From: an uncultured Phycisphaerales bacterium
Lineage (GTDB): Bacteria; Planctomycetota; Phycisphaerae; WQYP01
Length of the DNA: 64,000 nucleotides
Reading direction: 5' to 3'
Assembly: GCA_903845195.1 (NCBI GenBank)
Contig: CAIMWO010000079.1
Span: 1 to 64,000 of the forward strand
Shown: piece after piece, positions 16,301 to 23,220 of the stretch
Numbering within the stretch: position 1 is the stretch's first letter
How the letters are laid out: each line of letters starts with the position of its first letter
Position numbers and translations under genes: made by a program
Notes under the pieces: generated by a model
What the model saw: only the letters and a program-made list of their open reading frames with translations
Told to the model about the DNA's origin: nothing
Database searches by the model: none

Positions 16301-17175
16301 AGGCGATCAGCGATCCGCAGGTGACCATCAGTGTGCAGCAGCCGATCGTCGAGGCGGAAGCCAAGACGGATATTTTAGAACCAGTAAGTGAGTCGCCGGA
16401 AATTCAGAATTCAGAATTTAGAATTCAGAATTCTTCACTGCTTCTGCGGCTCACGTCGGTCTATCCGTACGAGACATTCACGCGCCAGCCGGCGGTGGTC
16501 ACGGTGACGGAGTTGAAGAAGATGCTCGGTGAGGAGGAGGACGAGGAAAGTGTCGGGGTATCGGAGTTTCGGAGTATGGGTGAACGCGCCGATACGCCGA
16601 CACTCCGGCAGCCTGATACTTCGTCCGATTCGGCGCGGGTCCGCGGCATTGCTACGCATCGCATCCTCGAGCTGCTCGACTTCACAGCTGTCACGAGCCC
16701 TGAGTTGCTGCGGCAAATCATCGACCGACTGCTGAAAGAAAAACGCCTAAGTTCCGAGGAAGTGGCGGCTGCGGATCTGGCTGGCATCGACTGGTTGCTC
16801 ACCACCGCGACTGCCAAGAAGCTCGCCGGCGGCGCGGGGGCTGGGCATCTTTACCGTGAGCTGGGCTTCACGTGGACCACGCCTGACCTTGGGGGTGTCG
16901 GAGTCGACACCAAGACACCGCTTCTCTCCGTTGCCGACGCTCCAACTATTCGCGGCATCATTGACGTTCTGCTGGCCGATCCAGCCGCACGGAGCGCGGA
17001 AATTTTCGACTACAAGACCGACGCGGCCAACAACTGGCTGGCCCAACTCCCCCACTATCAGCAGCAGATGCGTTACTACCTGCGCGCGGCGACTGATATT
17101 CTCGGTTATCGCGTATCCCGCGCGACGCTGCTGTTTCTTGCCGCACGTAAAGAAGAGGTTGTCACGCTTGGTTAG
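13312..17175 (+). CDS. addA: AddA-type helicase/nuclease subunit
   Basis: A 1287-residue UvrD-like SF1A helicase with a C-terminal nuclease. Walker A is AAAGSGKTAVLAQR near residue 33; motif II is LVDEFQDINPLQ near 435; motif III/IV is VVGDVKQSIYGFR; motif V is MSVHKSKGLEFPVVVVSG; motif VI is LLYVALTRARDQLILTG near 930; the PD-(D/E)XK core is EIFDYKTDA near 1232. The start at 13312 overlaps addB (ATGA) and has GGAGG upstream. Compared with a typical AddA it carries several low-complexity insertions, which coincide with tandem oligomer arrays at 14956-14987, 16402-16433 and 16550-16619. The reading frame survives all of them. The 3' end overlaps the convergent rhamnosidase-like gene by four bases. 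Confidence 0.95.
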   Translation: MSAHASNATPRWTAEQQRAIDHVEGDLLVSAAAGSGKTAVLAQRCARLVAEGFCGVDGLLVLTFTEAAANEMRSRIAAALREKLSVTGAGALPGKVQAAWLAKQAALVERASISTLHAFCARLLRQFFHEAQVDPAFELLDEEEADLLRQETLAELIAAWHNATGPDHPPTPPTTAAADESERSDFRLRYAAALGHFSEFYEVYAQGRDGALAEMILSVHFMLASTADPAAWASAAGEVYTKEGAPQTLEIFVRTVVLDRLDLLLQSARRAIDTLGHRGVAGTMLANLQRLLAQITAAYELLGAQGAAGWDNARVLLDNDAWDTIRKTKDAPEDFDELKKRTWTRVKDSYDKLLRKYLINDRATLLSDLRLVEPHVRTLLALVEDFGSRYAAAKRQQNRLDFSDLERLALELLTKAGSRAAAECRGRYQHILVDEFQDINPLQAALLEAVRNPEAFGGRGNLFVVGDVKQSIYGFRLAEPGLFLEREAAAKKSNTPREQAYVPLANNFRSQPKLLGIMNALFEKLLTRRVTGIDYADGHALQAAPVTNSDTPIPRHSDTLPFTGTPLELLIVTTAAAEEDEERDGAADASSPEAATDTAKAPVENLTTVEAEARAVAGRIKLLMAESRGIAQKDGAVRPLRYRDIAILLRSMKNKALIFARALATEGIPVHADLSTGYFNAPEVRHVLALLQVLDNPQQDIPLATALLSPFGRFSFDDLAQIRLAYDRQSVPFAQAAARLADEGVGVADASLRARLRAFFAMLARYRAEARTRPLHEALSNIYADSHIIPYLNGLEAGVQRVANLQMLHQRALQFAGFRKQGLHRFLRFIERLREQEGDFGEAPVLSEASDVVRIMSVHKSKGLEFPVVVVSGLGGQFNIDRAPFVHRDLHLGLKLADVERNAIYPTAASLALAHAADRAARAEELRLLYVALTRARDQLILTGTVKEAERVAALRADAEGITGELPADLILKAKNFLEWIIPALANNRLRVQWPNEAISDPQVTISVQQPIVEAEAKTDILEPVSESPEIQNSEFRIQNSSLLLRLTSVYPYETFTRQPAVVTVTELKKMLGEEEDEESVGVSEFRSMGERADTPTLRQPDTSSDSARVRGIATHRILELLDFTAVTSPELLRQIIDRLLKEKRLSSEEVAAADLAGIDWLLTTATAKKLAGGAGAGHLYRELGFTWTTPDLGGVGVDTKTPLLSVADAPTIRGIIDVLLADPAARSAEIFDYKTDAANNWLAQLPHYQQQMRYYLRAATDILGYRVSRATLLFLAARKEEVVTLG
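14956..14987. repeat. Octamer array 1 inside addA
   Basis: Four eight-base units TCCGACAC, GCCGATAC, CCCGACAC, TCCGACAC, in exact phase with codons, encoding SDTPIPRHSDT near residue 549, between helicase motifs. Confidence 0.85.
16402..16433. repeat. Heptamer array inside addA
   Basis: ATTCAGA, ATTCAGA, ATTTAGA, ATTCAGA plus ATTC. It encodes EIQNSEFRIQNS near residue 1030, in the linker between the helicase core and the nuclease domain. The stretch is markedly AT-rich compared with the surrounding gene. Confidence 0.88.
16550..16619. repeat. Inverted pair of octamer arrays inside addA
   Basis: Four units GTGTCGGG, GTATCGGA, GTTTCGGA, GTATGGGT are followed after six bases by four units in opposite orientation: GCCGATAC, GCCGACAC, TCCGGCAG, CCTGATAC. 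The word is the same as in array 1 at 14956. The pair could fold into a long imperfect hairpin, yet it is translated as a Ser/Arg/Asp/Thr-rich linker. Confidence 0.85.
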
Positions 17176-19559
17176 GGCGCGTGCTTATCCAATTCCCATC
17201 GCCCCGAGCGTTGCGCCAGACTGAGCTTTGTCGGCGCGGCCAGCGCGAGCGGCGCCGCGTGCCCCGGTACATGAATCCAGATGGCTTGCGGGCACTCCAC
17301 ATGCATCTCGATGCGCCGGTCGGTGGTGCGCTGCCACGCTACAGTGACGACATCCGATCCATTGGGGAACGGCACACGTCCCGACGCGTGCTGGAGGCTG
17401 CCAGGCGCCAGCGTCAAAACAAAATGATTGCGACCCAGACCAAATTCGGCGGTCAGGCCCAGCGCGTATTTCGAAAGCTGCGCGGTCGGCGCTGCCGACC
17501 ATACGTGGCAGTGGCTCCAGCCCAGATCGAAAACTTCCGGGCAGGTGGAGAGCCCCTGCTGGATTCCCCAACCCCAGCAGACGCGGAATTGGTCGAGTAC
17601 GAAATCCATCTGGCCGGCGGCGACGAAGAACGGGGCGACGTGATAGAAAAAGTAGGGCGTGATGAGGCGGCTTTCATGCACGCCGGGATGTTCGAGGCGC
17701 GGCGCACTCAAGTTGTTGGGAAAATTCGCCAGGATGTGGCCTTTGAGATAGGCGAGGCTTGCGGGCTTCTGCGTTTCGGCGATCAAGCCCAGACGCAGGG
17801 CCATGACGGTGCGGTGATAGCCGATGTCTTGCCACTGTTCAGCGGTCAGCAGCGGCTCAAGCCAGGCGCGGACGATCTGCTCCAACCAGAGCGCCCGCGC
17901 GCGAAAGGGGGAAGCATCCTTTTGCAATATCTCGGCCCAGCGTACCATGCTGCGCAACGCTTCCAGCACGCAGAGATTCAGACCGGTCTCGGCAGGGCCG
18001 GGGCTGTCCGTATATCCCCAGTCGATGAATGTCCAGGCGAGCTTGGCGCTGATGCCGGCGTCGCAGATCGCGTTTTCGATGGCGGAGAGATTGGCGAGGG
18101 CGTAGGGGTACATTTCCTTCAGGAGCGTCTGGTCTCCGGTCAACTGGTGATAGCCGAGGACGGTCGTTACCCAATAGGCGGCGTAGGTGGAAACAAAGCA
18201 GGGCTCGCCAGGGCAAAGCCCGGCCACCAATCCATCGGGACGCGCCGAGTAGGCTGAGTGCTGGAGGCCGCGACGGAAGAGGCGCAGGTCGTTGTAGGCC
18301 GCGGCGGCGACGCGGATGGATAATGCGAGGTCGCCCGTCCACTGGCCGCGCTCGCGCGCGGGGTTGTCGGTCACGGCATCTTCGGTGCAGCCTTTGAGCG
18401 TTTCGACGCCCACCTGCCAGATTTCGTTGAGGAGGCGGTCATCGCAGGAAAACGATCCTTCCGCGTCTCCGTGGTAGCATCGTTCGATGAATTTCTCGGC
18501 GACAAATTTCACACGGGCGGGATCGGCCTGGATGTGCACTTCCAGGAAGCGGCCGCCTTTGGGGGTCAGGGGTGAGAAGACCTGCGGGCCGCCGCGGGCG
18601 ATGTAATGATCGAGATTGCGCGAGACGGGGAGGGAGAGCGGGATGTAGGGGACCACGCGGGGATCACGCGTCGCATCAGGTTCGGCAAACCTGATTACCG
18701 TTTCATGCGAATAGCCATCGACGATGGGATCACGGTGGAGCGCTTCGCTGTAGGCGAATTCCACGACCGCGCCGGCGGGCAGGTCCAGCGTGAATTCCGG
18801 TTTTCCCAGGCGCACGCGACCGAGGTCATACCGCCGCCACACGCCGGTGGGTTGGGCGGTTGGGTGGAGATTCCGCTCGTACCACGAGACATCTCCTTCT
18901 TGCTTCCACAGGGGTGCGGTGGCGCCTTCGAATGGGCCGATCAGTACGCCTTCGGCGAGGGGTGTAAGTTTCTTGGGCACCTGTCGCAACGTTCCGATTT
19001 CGAGCGGCCGCGCGGGTGCGGCTACGCCTGCGCCCAGCAGAGGCGGTTCCCATGTGCGATCATCGAATGCGGGGTCGCGCCAATTCTCGGGGATTTTTCG
19101 GGTGTCGGCCCATTCGATCCAGGCAAATTGCGGGCTGTGTCGCTGGCCCGAGCGAATGTAGCCCTCCAGCCGCGCCGCGCGCCACGACACCGGGACGGCT
19201 TGACCATCGAGGTAAACCTGGCACCACAGAAAAGGTTTGATCAGGTTGCCTTGCAGCATGCGCGTGGGCAATCCCTGGTTATGCACGAGCGCGGCCAGTA
19301 CATGCTCACCGGCGGCGAGGTCGCGTGTGATGATTTCATATTCGGGATGGGACTGGGGAAAACGCGCGGGGCCTTCGGTCAAGAATGTCCCATCCAGCCA
19401 CATGCCGAACCAATGGGCCCCGAGCACATGGAACACTACGCGTGCCGACGTCTGCAGCGCCAACCGGCCGCGAAACGCCACGTAGGTATCGGGTTGCGCA
19501 CACTCGCTGCCTTCCAGCCACATGGCCGTCGCCTGCGTATCGAAACTCATTCCCGGCAT
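17172..19559 (-). CDS. Alpha-L-rhamnosidase-like (GH78-type) protein
   Basis: A 795-residue protein with no obvious signal peptide. Accessory beta-domains occupy about 1-370, including WIEWADTRKIPENWRDPAFDDRTWEPP, a galactose-binding-like jelly-roll signature. An (alpha/alpha)6 barrel occupies about 390-700. It contains DNPARERGQWTGDLALSI, the usual catalytic-region motif of GH78 relatives, WTFIDWGYTDS and GWGIQQGLSTCPEVFDLGWSH. The general acid is expected in the ARERGQW region. The exact substrate is uncertain. The start at MPGMSFDT has GAGG six bases upstream. Its stop overlaps the addA stop by four bases; the two are convergent. Confidence 0.78.
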   Translation of the reverse strand: MPGMSFDTQATAMWLEGSECAQPDTYVAFRGRLALQTSARVVFHVLGAHWFGMWLDGTFLTEGPARFPQSHPEYEIITRDLAAGEHVLAALVHNQGLPTRMLQGNLIKPFLWCQVYLDGQAVPVSWRAARLEGYIRSGQRHSPQFAWIEWADTRKIPENWRDPAFDDRTWEPPLLGAGVAAPARPLEIGTLRQVPKKLTPLAEGVLIGPFEGATAPLWKQEGDVSWYERNLHPTAQPTGVWRRYDLGRVRLGKPEFTLDLPAGAVVEFAYSEALHRDPIVDGYSHETVIRFAEPDATRDPRVVPYIPLSLPVSRNLDHYIARGGPQVFSPLTPKGGRFLEVHIQADPARVKFVAEKFIERCYHGDAEGSFSCDDRLLNEIWQVGVETLKGCTEDAVTDNPARERGQWTGDLALSIRVAAAAYNDLRLFRRGLQHSAYSARPDGLVAGLCPGEPCFVSTYAAYWVTTVLGYHQLTGDQTLLKEMYPYALANLSAIENAICDAGISAKLAWTFIDWGYTDSPGPAETGLNLCVLEALRSMVRWAEILQKDASPFRARALWLEQIVRAWLEPLLTAEQWQDIGYHRTVMALRLGLIAETQKPASLAYLKGHILANFPNNLSAPRLEHPGVHESRLITPYFFYHVAPFFVAAGQMDFVLDQFRVCWGWGIQQGLSTCPEVFDLGWSHCHVWSAAPTAQLSKYALGLTAEFGLGRNHFVLTLAPGSLQHASGRVPFPNGSDVVTVAWQRTTDRRIEMHVECPQAIWIHVPGHAAPLALAAPTKLSLAQRSGRWELDKHAP

Positions 19560-19584
19560 GGTGATCCTCAAGTACGACTTACAT

Positions 19585-19763
19585 GACGGTCTGGCTTTGT
19601 TGAAAACCTCAAGATTCGACTTGCGAGGAACGCGAGATCGATCGCCCCTTTGGGGCTCGACGGCATTTTGTGGGCCTTTTTCCAGGGGTTCCCTTCGGTC
19701 ACCCCTGGCTATTCACGCGGGCCCCGTTGGGGCCAAAGAGGATTTCAACAGAGCCTGACCGTC
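19585..19763. mobile_element. MITE-like element with 26-bp terminal inverted repeats
   Basis: The left end starts GACGGTCTGGCTTTGTTGAA and the right end is its imperfect reverse complement; 23 of 26 positions match. The 179-bp interior has at least three more hairpins: GCCCC/GGGGC, CCAGGGGT/ACCCCTGG and GGCCCC/GGGGCC. There is no coding capacity for a transposase. It sits between the rhamnosidase-like and metallophosphoesterase genes. I see no clear target-site duplication. Confidence 0.65.
19682..19708. repeat. Hairpin core of the MITE-like element
   Basis: CCAGGGGT and ACCCCTGG around an eleven-base loop. It shares the frame GGGTTCC...ACCCNTGGCTA with the hairpin at 2487-2524. Confidence 0.65.
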
Positions 19764-19865
19764 TCAGAACTCAACCTTCGCAAAGGATTGGGATTCCATC
19801 TTCCCAAATCCGCCCTTTTTTCGCACTCTTGCCGGCGTGAATAATTCTTATTCTTTAGAAATTCT

Positions 19866-19894
19866 TTCATCCGCCCCACCCCAATGCTTATACT
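19866..19894 (+). promoter_or_regulatory. Candidate sigma-70-type promoter, possibly leaderless
   Basis: TTCATC and TATACT are separated by 17 bases. The -10 ends only seven bases before the ATG at 19902 and no Shine-Dalgarno is present, so the transcript could begin at or next to the start codon. Confidence 0.35.
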
Positions 19895-19901
19895 TTCAGC
19901 C

Positions 19902-20714
19902 ATGAATACGACCATTCCCCTCACCCGTCGTGCCCTCCTCAAAGCCTCCAGCGGTGCGCTTCTGGCCACGGCCCTGTGGCCCGGCGCACTTCGCGCTGCG
20001 GATGCCCAGCGAAAAAATCTCCGCTTTGCGGTCATCAATGACCTTCACATCTACGACGACCAGTGCTCCGCCTACTTCGAACCCCTCGTCAAACAGATCA
20101 ATACCGAAGATATCGACCTCCTGCTCATCGCCGGCGATCTCACCAACGACTCTCACATCGAACAGGTCGACCTTTTCAAAACGCTATTCGCCAAGATCAA
20201 GGTGCCGTTCCGCGTCGTGCCGGGGAACCACGATCTGTGCCAGGGTCACAAGGCGTGGGATGACGCATTCAAAGATTGCAGCAATTACGTTTTCGATATG
20301 GCCGATTGGCAGTTCATCGCTCTGGACACGTGCGACGGCACCAATTACCAGAAAATCACGATTCTCAGTAGCACGCTCGACTACGCCAAAACGGCCCTGG
20401 CCAAGCTCGACCCCAAGAAGCCGCTCGTCCTTTTCACCCATTTCCCTCTTGGCGAAAATGTCCTCTACCGCCCCACGAATGCTGACGACGTTCTCGATCT
20501 GTTCAAGAAACACAACCTGCGGGCCGCTTTTTCGGGCCATTTCCACGGCTTCACCGAGCACACCTGCCGCGATGCCGTGCTCACCACCAACTGCTGCTGC
20601 TCGCGCCACGTTTCCAATCACGATGGCACCAAGGAGCAGGGGTATTTCATCCTCGCCTGCGACGATGGCAGACTCACCCGTACATTCGTCGAATATAAAC
20701 CGAAACCCGCCTGA
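19902..20714 (+). CDS. Exported metallophosphoesterase
   Basis: A 270-residue calcineurin-like phosphoesterase with all dimetal motifs in order: D-x-H in VINDLHIYDD, GD in LLIAGDLTND, GNHD in VVPGNHDL, His in LFTHFPLG, and GHFH in FSGHFHGF. The N-terminus carries TRRALLKASSGALLATALWP, which looks like a Tat-type signal (twin Arg, hydrophobic stretch). This suits export of a metal-loaded enzyme; a Sec route is not excluded. The start MNTTIPLTRR fits the signal and avoids six extra codons. The substrate is unknown; relatives act on phosphodiesters or nucleotides. Possible leaderless transcription is noted for the candidate promoter. Confidence 0.88.
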   Translation: MNTTIPLTRRALLKASSGALLATALWPGALRAADAQRKNLRFAVINDLHIYDDQCSAYFEPLVKQINTEDIDLLLIAGDLTNDSHIEQVDLFKTLFAKIKVPFRVVPGNHDLCQGHKAWDDAFKDCSNYVFDMADWQFIALDTCDGTNYQKITILSSTLDYAKTALAKLDPKKPLVLFTHFPLGENVLYRPTNADDVLDLFKKHNLRAAFSGHFHGFTEHTCRDAVLTTNCCCSRHVSNHDGTKEQGYFILACDDGRLTRTFVEYKPKPA

Positions 20715-20788
20715 GCCCTTTGTCTGGTACAATATGGCCCCTCCTGTCCCGCGTGGCGGAGCTCGGGTTGCGATGAAGCTGGAAAAAA

Positions 20789-20816
20789 CATAAAACAGGA
20801 AACATAAAACATAAAA
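20789..20816. repeat. Heptamer array, first arm of an inverted pair
   Basis: CATAAAA, CAGGAAA, CATAAAA, CATAAAA just upstream of the lipoprotein start codon. It is the reverse complement of the word repeated at 20905-20932. Confidence 0.85.
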
Positions 20817-20833
20817 GGGGCTCCTTACTCAAC

Positions 20834-21754
20834 ATGCCAAAAGCAATGAATCAACCTCTTTCACAGCAGCAGAGACACCGGCGGGCACTCCGCGGCGCCG
20901 CACGTTTTATGTTTTATGTTTCATGTTTCATGTTTTTGCTCTCCCTGCCCGGTTGTCAGCTTTGGAACAATTGGCTGGAATTCTGTAAATGGAAGGATGA
21001 CAAGTACGTTCCGCCGCGGCATGCCATGGTGAACCCCAATGTCGAGCAGGGCGCCATGCGCGACATGCCCAAGGGTGAATCGCTTCCGCAGGTCACGGTT
21101 TTCAAGATCACGGTTCCGGTGGGCACGCTGAGCGCCAACGACAAGGTCTGGCAGCAGCTCAACGAAGATGTGCTCGATTCCAAGACTTCCGTGCTGCTGG
21201 CGCAGAATGGCCTCCGCGCCGGCGGCGCTCCGCTGGCCCGCTGGCCCGCCGTCTCCAAGCTCATCGATGTTCCCGGGGCCGCCACCGAACAATTCCTCTG
21301 TCAGACGAACGGGCGCAGTTCGCTCAGCGTCGTCACCCGCCCCAACGTCACCGAACAGATCGTCGTTTCCATCGATCGGGACTTGCAGCAGCAGGGGCGT
21401 ACGTTTGAGAAATGCGACAACGGATTCCGTCTTTCCATGCGCGGGTTCCGGGGCAAGCCCGATCTGCTCATCCAGCTTGAACCGGTCGTGACGATGGGCA
21501 CGATTGCCGTCGTCCGGTCCGCACAGGAACTCGGGGTGACGCGCTCGGCGTATTCGACGGAGGAATCGTTCCCCGATCTCCGGATGGCGGCTTCGATTCT
21601 GCCGGATCATTTCTTCGCCGTCGCCGCGGCCGATCCCAAGAATAATCGCTTTTCCATTGGTTCCCTGTGGCTGGCGGAAACCGGCCATGCCCCCCAGACC
21701 GAAACGATCCTGGTGTTCGTACCCACCCCTCCCCCGCCCGCCGCGGCTAAGTAA
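20834..21754 (+). CDS. Lipoprotein of unknown function with repeat-derived signal peptide
   Basis: A 306-residue protein. A basic N-region (QRHRRALRGAAR) is followed by the hydrophobic core FMFYVSCFMFLLSLPGC, with a lipobox-like LPGC, so lipid attachment at that Cys is likely. Most of the hydrophobic core is encoded by the TTTTATG/TTTCATG heptamer array. The mature part contains VFKITVPVGTLSANDKVWQQ and ends in a Thr-Pro/Pro-Ala tail (FVPTPPPPAAAK). I do not recognise the domain. The start is uncertain: 20834 and 20846 are both in frame and neither has a good Shine-Dalgarno, and an ATG inside the array (20909) would truncate the basic region. Confidence 0.7.
   Translation: MPKAMNQPLSQQQRHRRALRGAARFMFYVSCFMFLLSLPGCQLWNNWLEFCKWKDDKYVPPRHAMVNPNVEQGAMRDMPKGESLPQVTVFKITVPVGTLSANDKVWQQLNEDVLDSKTSVLLAQNGLRAGGAPLARWPAVSKLIDVPGAATEQFLCQTNGRSSLSVVTRPNVTEQIVVSIDRDLQQQGRTFEKCDNGFRLSMRGFRGKPDLLIQLEPVVTMGTIAVVRSAQELGVTRSAYSTEESFPDLRMAASILPDHFFAVAAADPKNNRFSIGSLWLAETGHAPQTETILVFVPTPPPPAAAK
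20905..20932. repeat. Heptamer array encoding a signal-peptide core
   Basis: TTTTATG, TTTTATG, TTTCATG, TTTCATG in strict seven-base phase. It is read by codons as FMFYVSCFM. It is inverted relative to the array at 20789-20816. Confidence 0.88.
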
Positions 21755-21791
21755 ACTCGCGACTGTGGATTCTCATTTTCTTTGGCGCCCG

Positions 21792-22181
21792 CTATTCGAG
21801 CAGCTTCAACCAGTCTGCCGGCAACGTGGCCGATACATCCCCCGACGGCAATTCTTCCTCGAACTCCACCCCCACGAAGAATGCGGCACCGTCTTCTTTG
21901 CAGTGTGCCACGCGCGCCAGGATGCTCTGCCGCTGCTCACGCCAAGACAACTCCAACACGATGCGCCGATCGACCGTCATCCGATGGGGATAGAGGAAAC
22001 CCGCGCCCGTCATGGAAAGATCTTTGAACCTCACCGGAACTCCCGGCAGGCGCAGATGCGTCTTGACCACGGCGCTGGAGCTGGAGGGCGCGGACTGGCG
22101 CCCAAACGCGCGGCGATCCGTTCCCTTGGCATCATCGGCCTCTTCGAGCAGTTTGGCCGCGAGCATTCCCCAGTTCGTCAT
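21792..22181 (-). CDS. PilZ domain protein
   Basis: A 129-residue protein carrying the cyclic-di-GMP-binding PilZ signatures: RxxxR (DRRAFGRQS) around residue 22 and the D-x-S-x-x-G box FKDLSMTGAGF about 33 residues later. Strands such as RIVLELSWREQ and VAHCKEDGAAFFVGVEFEEE complete the barrel. A single-domain receptor is implied; the partner is unknown. The start MTNWGM is supported by GGGAG seven bases upstream. A perfect 8-bp inverted repeat overlaps that Shine-Dalgarno. Confidence 0.85.
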   Translation of the reverse strand: MTNWGMLAAKLLEEADDAKGTDRRAFGRQSAPSSSSAVVKTHLRLPGVPVRFKDLSMTGAGFLYPHRMTVDRRIVLELSWREQRQSILARVAHCKEDGAAFFVGVEFEEELPSGDVSATLPADWLKLLE

Positions 22182-22190
22182 GACCGTACT

Positions 22191-22212
22191 CCCAATGATT
22201 CCTGTCATTGGG
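22191..22212 (-). promoter_or_regulatory. Hairpin overlapping the PilZ ribosome binding site
   Basis: CCCAATGA and TCATTGGG are separated by six bases. The arm next to the gene includes the first Gs of the GGGAG Shine-Dalgarno, so the folded form would hide the site. It could alternatively be a dimeric operator. Confidence 0.35.
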
Positions 22213-22297
22213 ATATCGGCTCAGCGGGAAATGCGCATGACAATCCGTCCCCGAGCCCCGGCCACGTCCCAGAATCCCCCCATCCGCAGGTCAATGC

Positions 22298-22741
22298 TCA
22301 ATACAGCTTGCCGGCCAGGAAGTAGTAATAAATGGGGATGTAAAAAAACGCGCTGATGGCAGCAAGAATGCCCGACCGGGCTTGATCGATCCGGGCCAGC
22401 TTCAAGAGCCCCAGAAAGGTCGTTGCGGTCGTGAGGATCAGCAGAGCGACGCCCCAGATAAAGCCCTGGCGGCCGAGCGGCACGATGAGAATGTGACGAT
22501 ACAGAAAGTCGATGAAGTGAAATACGATCGTCGGAACGCCGATGATCACGGCCAACTGGCCGCTGATTTCGGAGAGTTGCGAAGTCTGGAAATTATCGAA
22601 ATCCAGCTTACCGTATGTCGTTTCACCGAACTTATCGCCCGCGAATTTGGTCACGGCGTACATCCCGCCGAAAAGGATACCCACTTGAAGCACCGTGGCG
22701 GTGATCAGCGAAATCAGCAGAATTACAATATCAATCGCCAT
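22298..22741 (-). CDS. Small integral membrane protein of unknown function
   Basis: A 147-residue protein with four predicted membrane segments: VILLISLITATVLQVGILFG, LAVIIGVPTIVFHFIDFLY, GFIWGVALLILTTATTFLGL and ILAAISAFFYIPIYYYFLAG. A polar loop after the first segment contains FGETTYGKLDFDNFQ. No catalytic motif is visible. The start MAIDIVILL was chosen because it opens the first membrane segment and has GAGAAG upstream; the longer frame only translates a tandem repeat. It lies about 115 bases upstream of the PilZ gene in the same direction. Confidence 0.7.
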   Translation of the reverse strand: MAIDIVILLISLITATVLQVGILFGGMYAVTKFAGDKFGETTYGKLDFDNFQTSQLSEISGQLAVIIGVPTIVFHFIDFLYRHILIVPLGRQGFIWGVALLILTTATTFLGLLKLARIDQARSGILAAISAFFYIPIYYYFLAGKLY

Positions 22742-22842
22742 ACTTCTTCTCGCTTTCTCGAAATCAACCAGCGGATATGTGCCTGTTATGATAGAGCAAG
22801 TCTCGGGAATGCACCAGACGGTGCGTGGTGGTGCGTGGTGGT

Positions 22843-22870
22843 CGTGATCCGTGGTTCGTGGTCCGTGGCT
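22843..22870. repeat. Heptamer array upstream of the four-helix membrane protein gene
   Basis: CGTGATC, CGTGGTT, CGTGGTC, CGTGGCT, preceded from about 22821 by out-of-phase GTGCGTG/GTGGTC units. It is about 100 bases upstream of the gene, on the side where its promoter should be. Confidence 0.8.
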
Positions 22871-23020
22871 CGTAACTGTCAGCATGGACCCCTGAAACTT
22901 CTATTGGAACACGACGGGACTTTCCTGGCCAATTGACGTTTTGCGGGCCGATTATTATGCTACGGGACTCCCTGCAGAGCTGGGCTTCGCGGCCTATAGA
23001 CCTGCTGTGGGAGGATGTAA

Positions 23021-23094
23021 GGGCGTGTAGCTCAGTTGGTTAGAGCGCGTCGCTGATAACGACGAGGTCCCAAGTTCGAATCTTGGCACGCCCA
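23021..23094 (+). tRNA. tRNA-Ile (anticodon GAT)
   Basis: A 74-base cloverleaf. The acceptor stem GGGCGTG pairs with CACGCCC, followed by discriminator A; the D-arm is GCTCAGTTGGTTAGAGC; the anticodon stem CGTCG/CGACG holds loop CTGATAA with anticodon GAT; the T-arm is intact with TTCGAAT. The CCA is not encoded. It is solitary, not in an rRNA operon, and no integrase or attachment duplication is seen beside it. Confidence 0.98.
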
Positions 23095-23220
23095 GTTTTC
23101 AAGCCCATCCTAAGCCGTTAGATACGCTGTATTTACAAGCGTCTGCGGAAGCTTCCTGCATGTCTATGGCGAGTTCTTCCCTCCCAGGCCATTCGTGTCC
23201 TCTCCGTCAAATCAAATCTT

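Noticed and set aside
16402-16433. CRISPR-like direct repeats
   Set aside because: Units are contiguous seven-base words with no spacers and lie inside a coding gene; no cas gene is near.
16895-16912. Third octamer-like array in addA (GGTGTCG...CGACACC)
   Set aside because: Only a single 7-bp inverted pair, not a tandem array; it may be a degenerate remnant but cannot be separated from chance.
19650-19844. Short reading frame across the inverted-repeat element
   Set aside because: No ribosome site; its content is the hairpin-rich repeat itself.
22981-23200. Integration site of a genomic island at the tRNA-Ile
   Set aside because: No integrase, no repeat of the tRNA 3' end, and flanking genes are ordinary.
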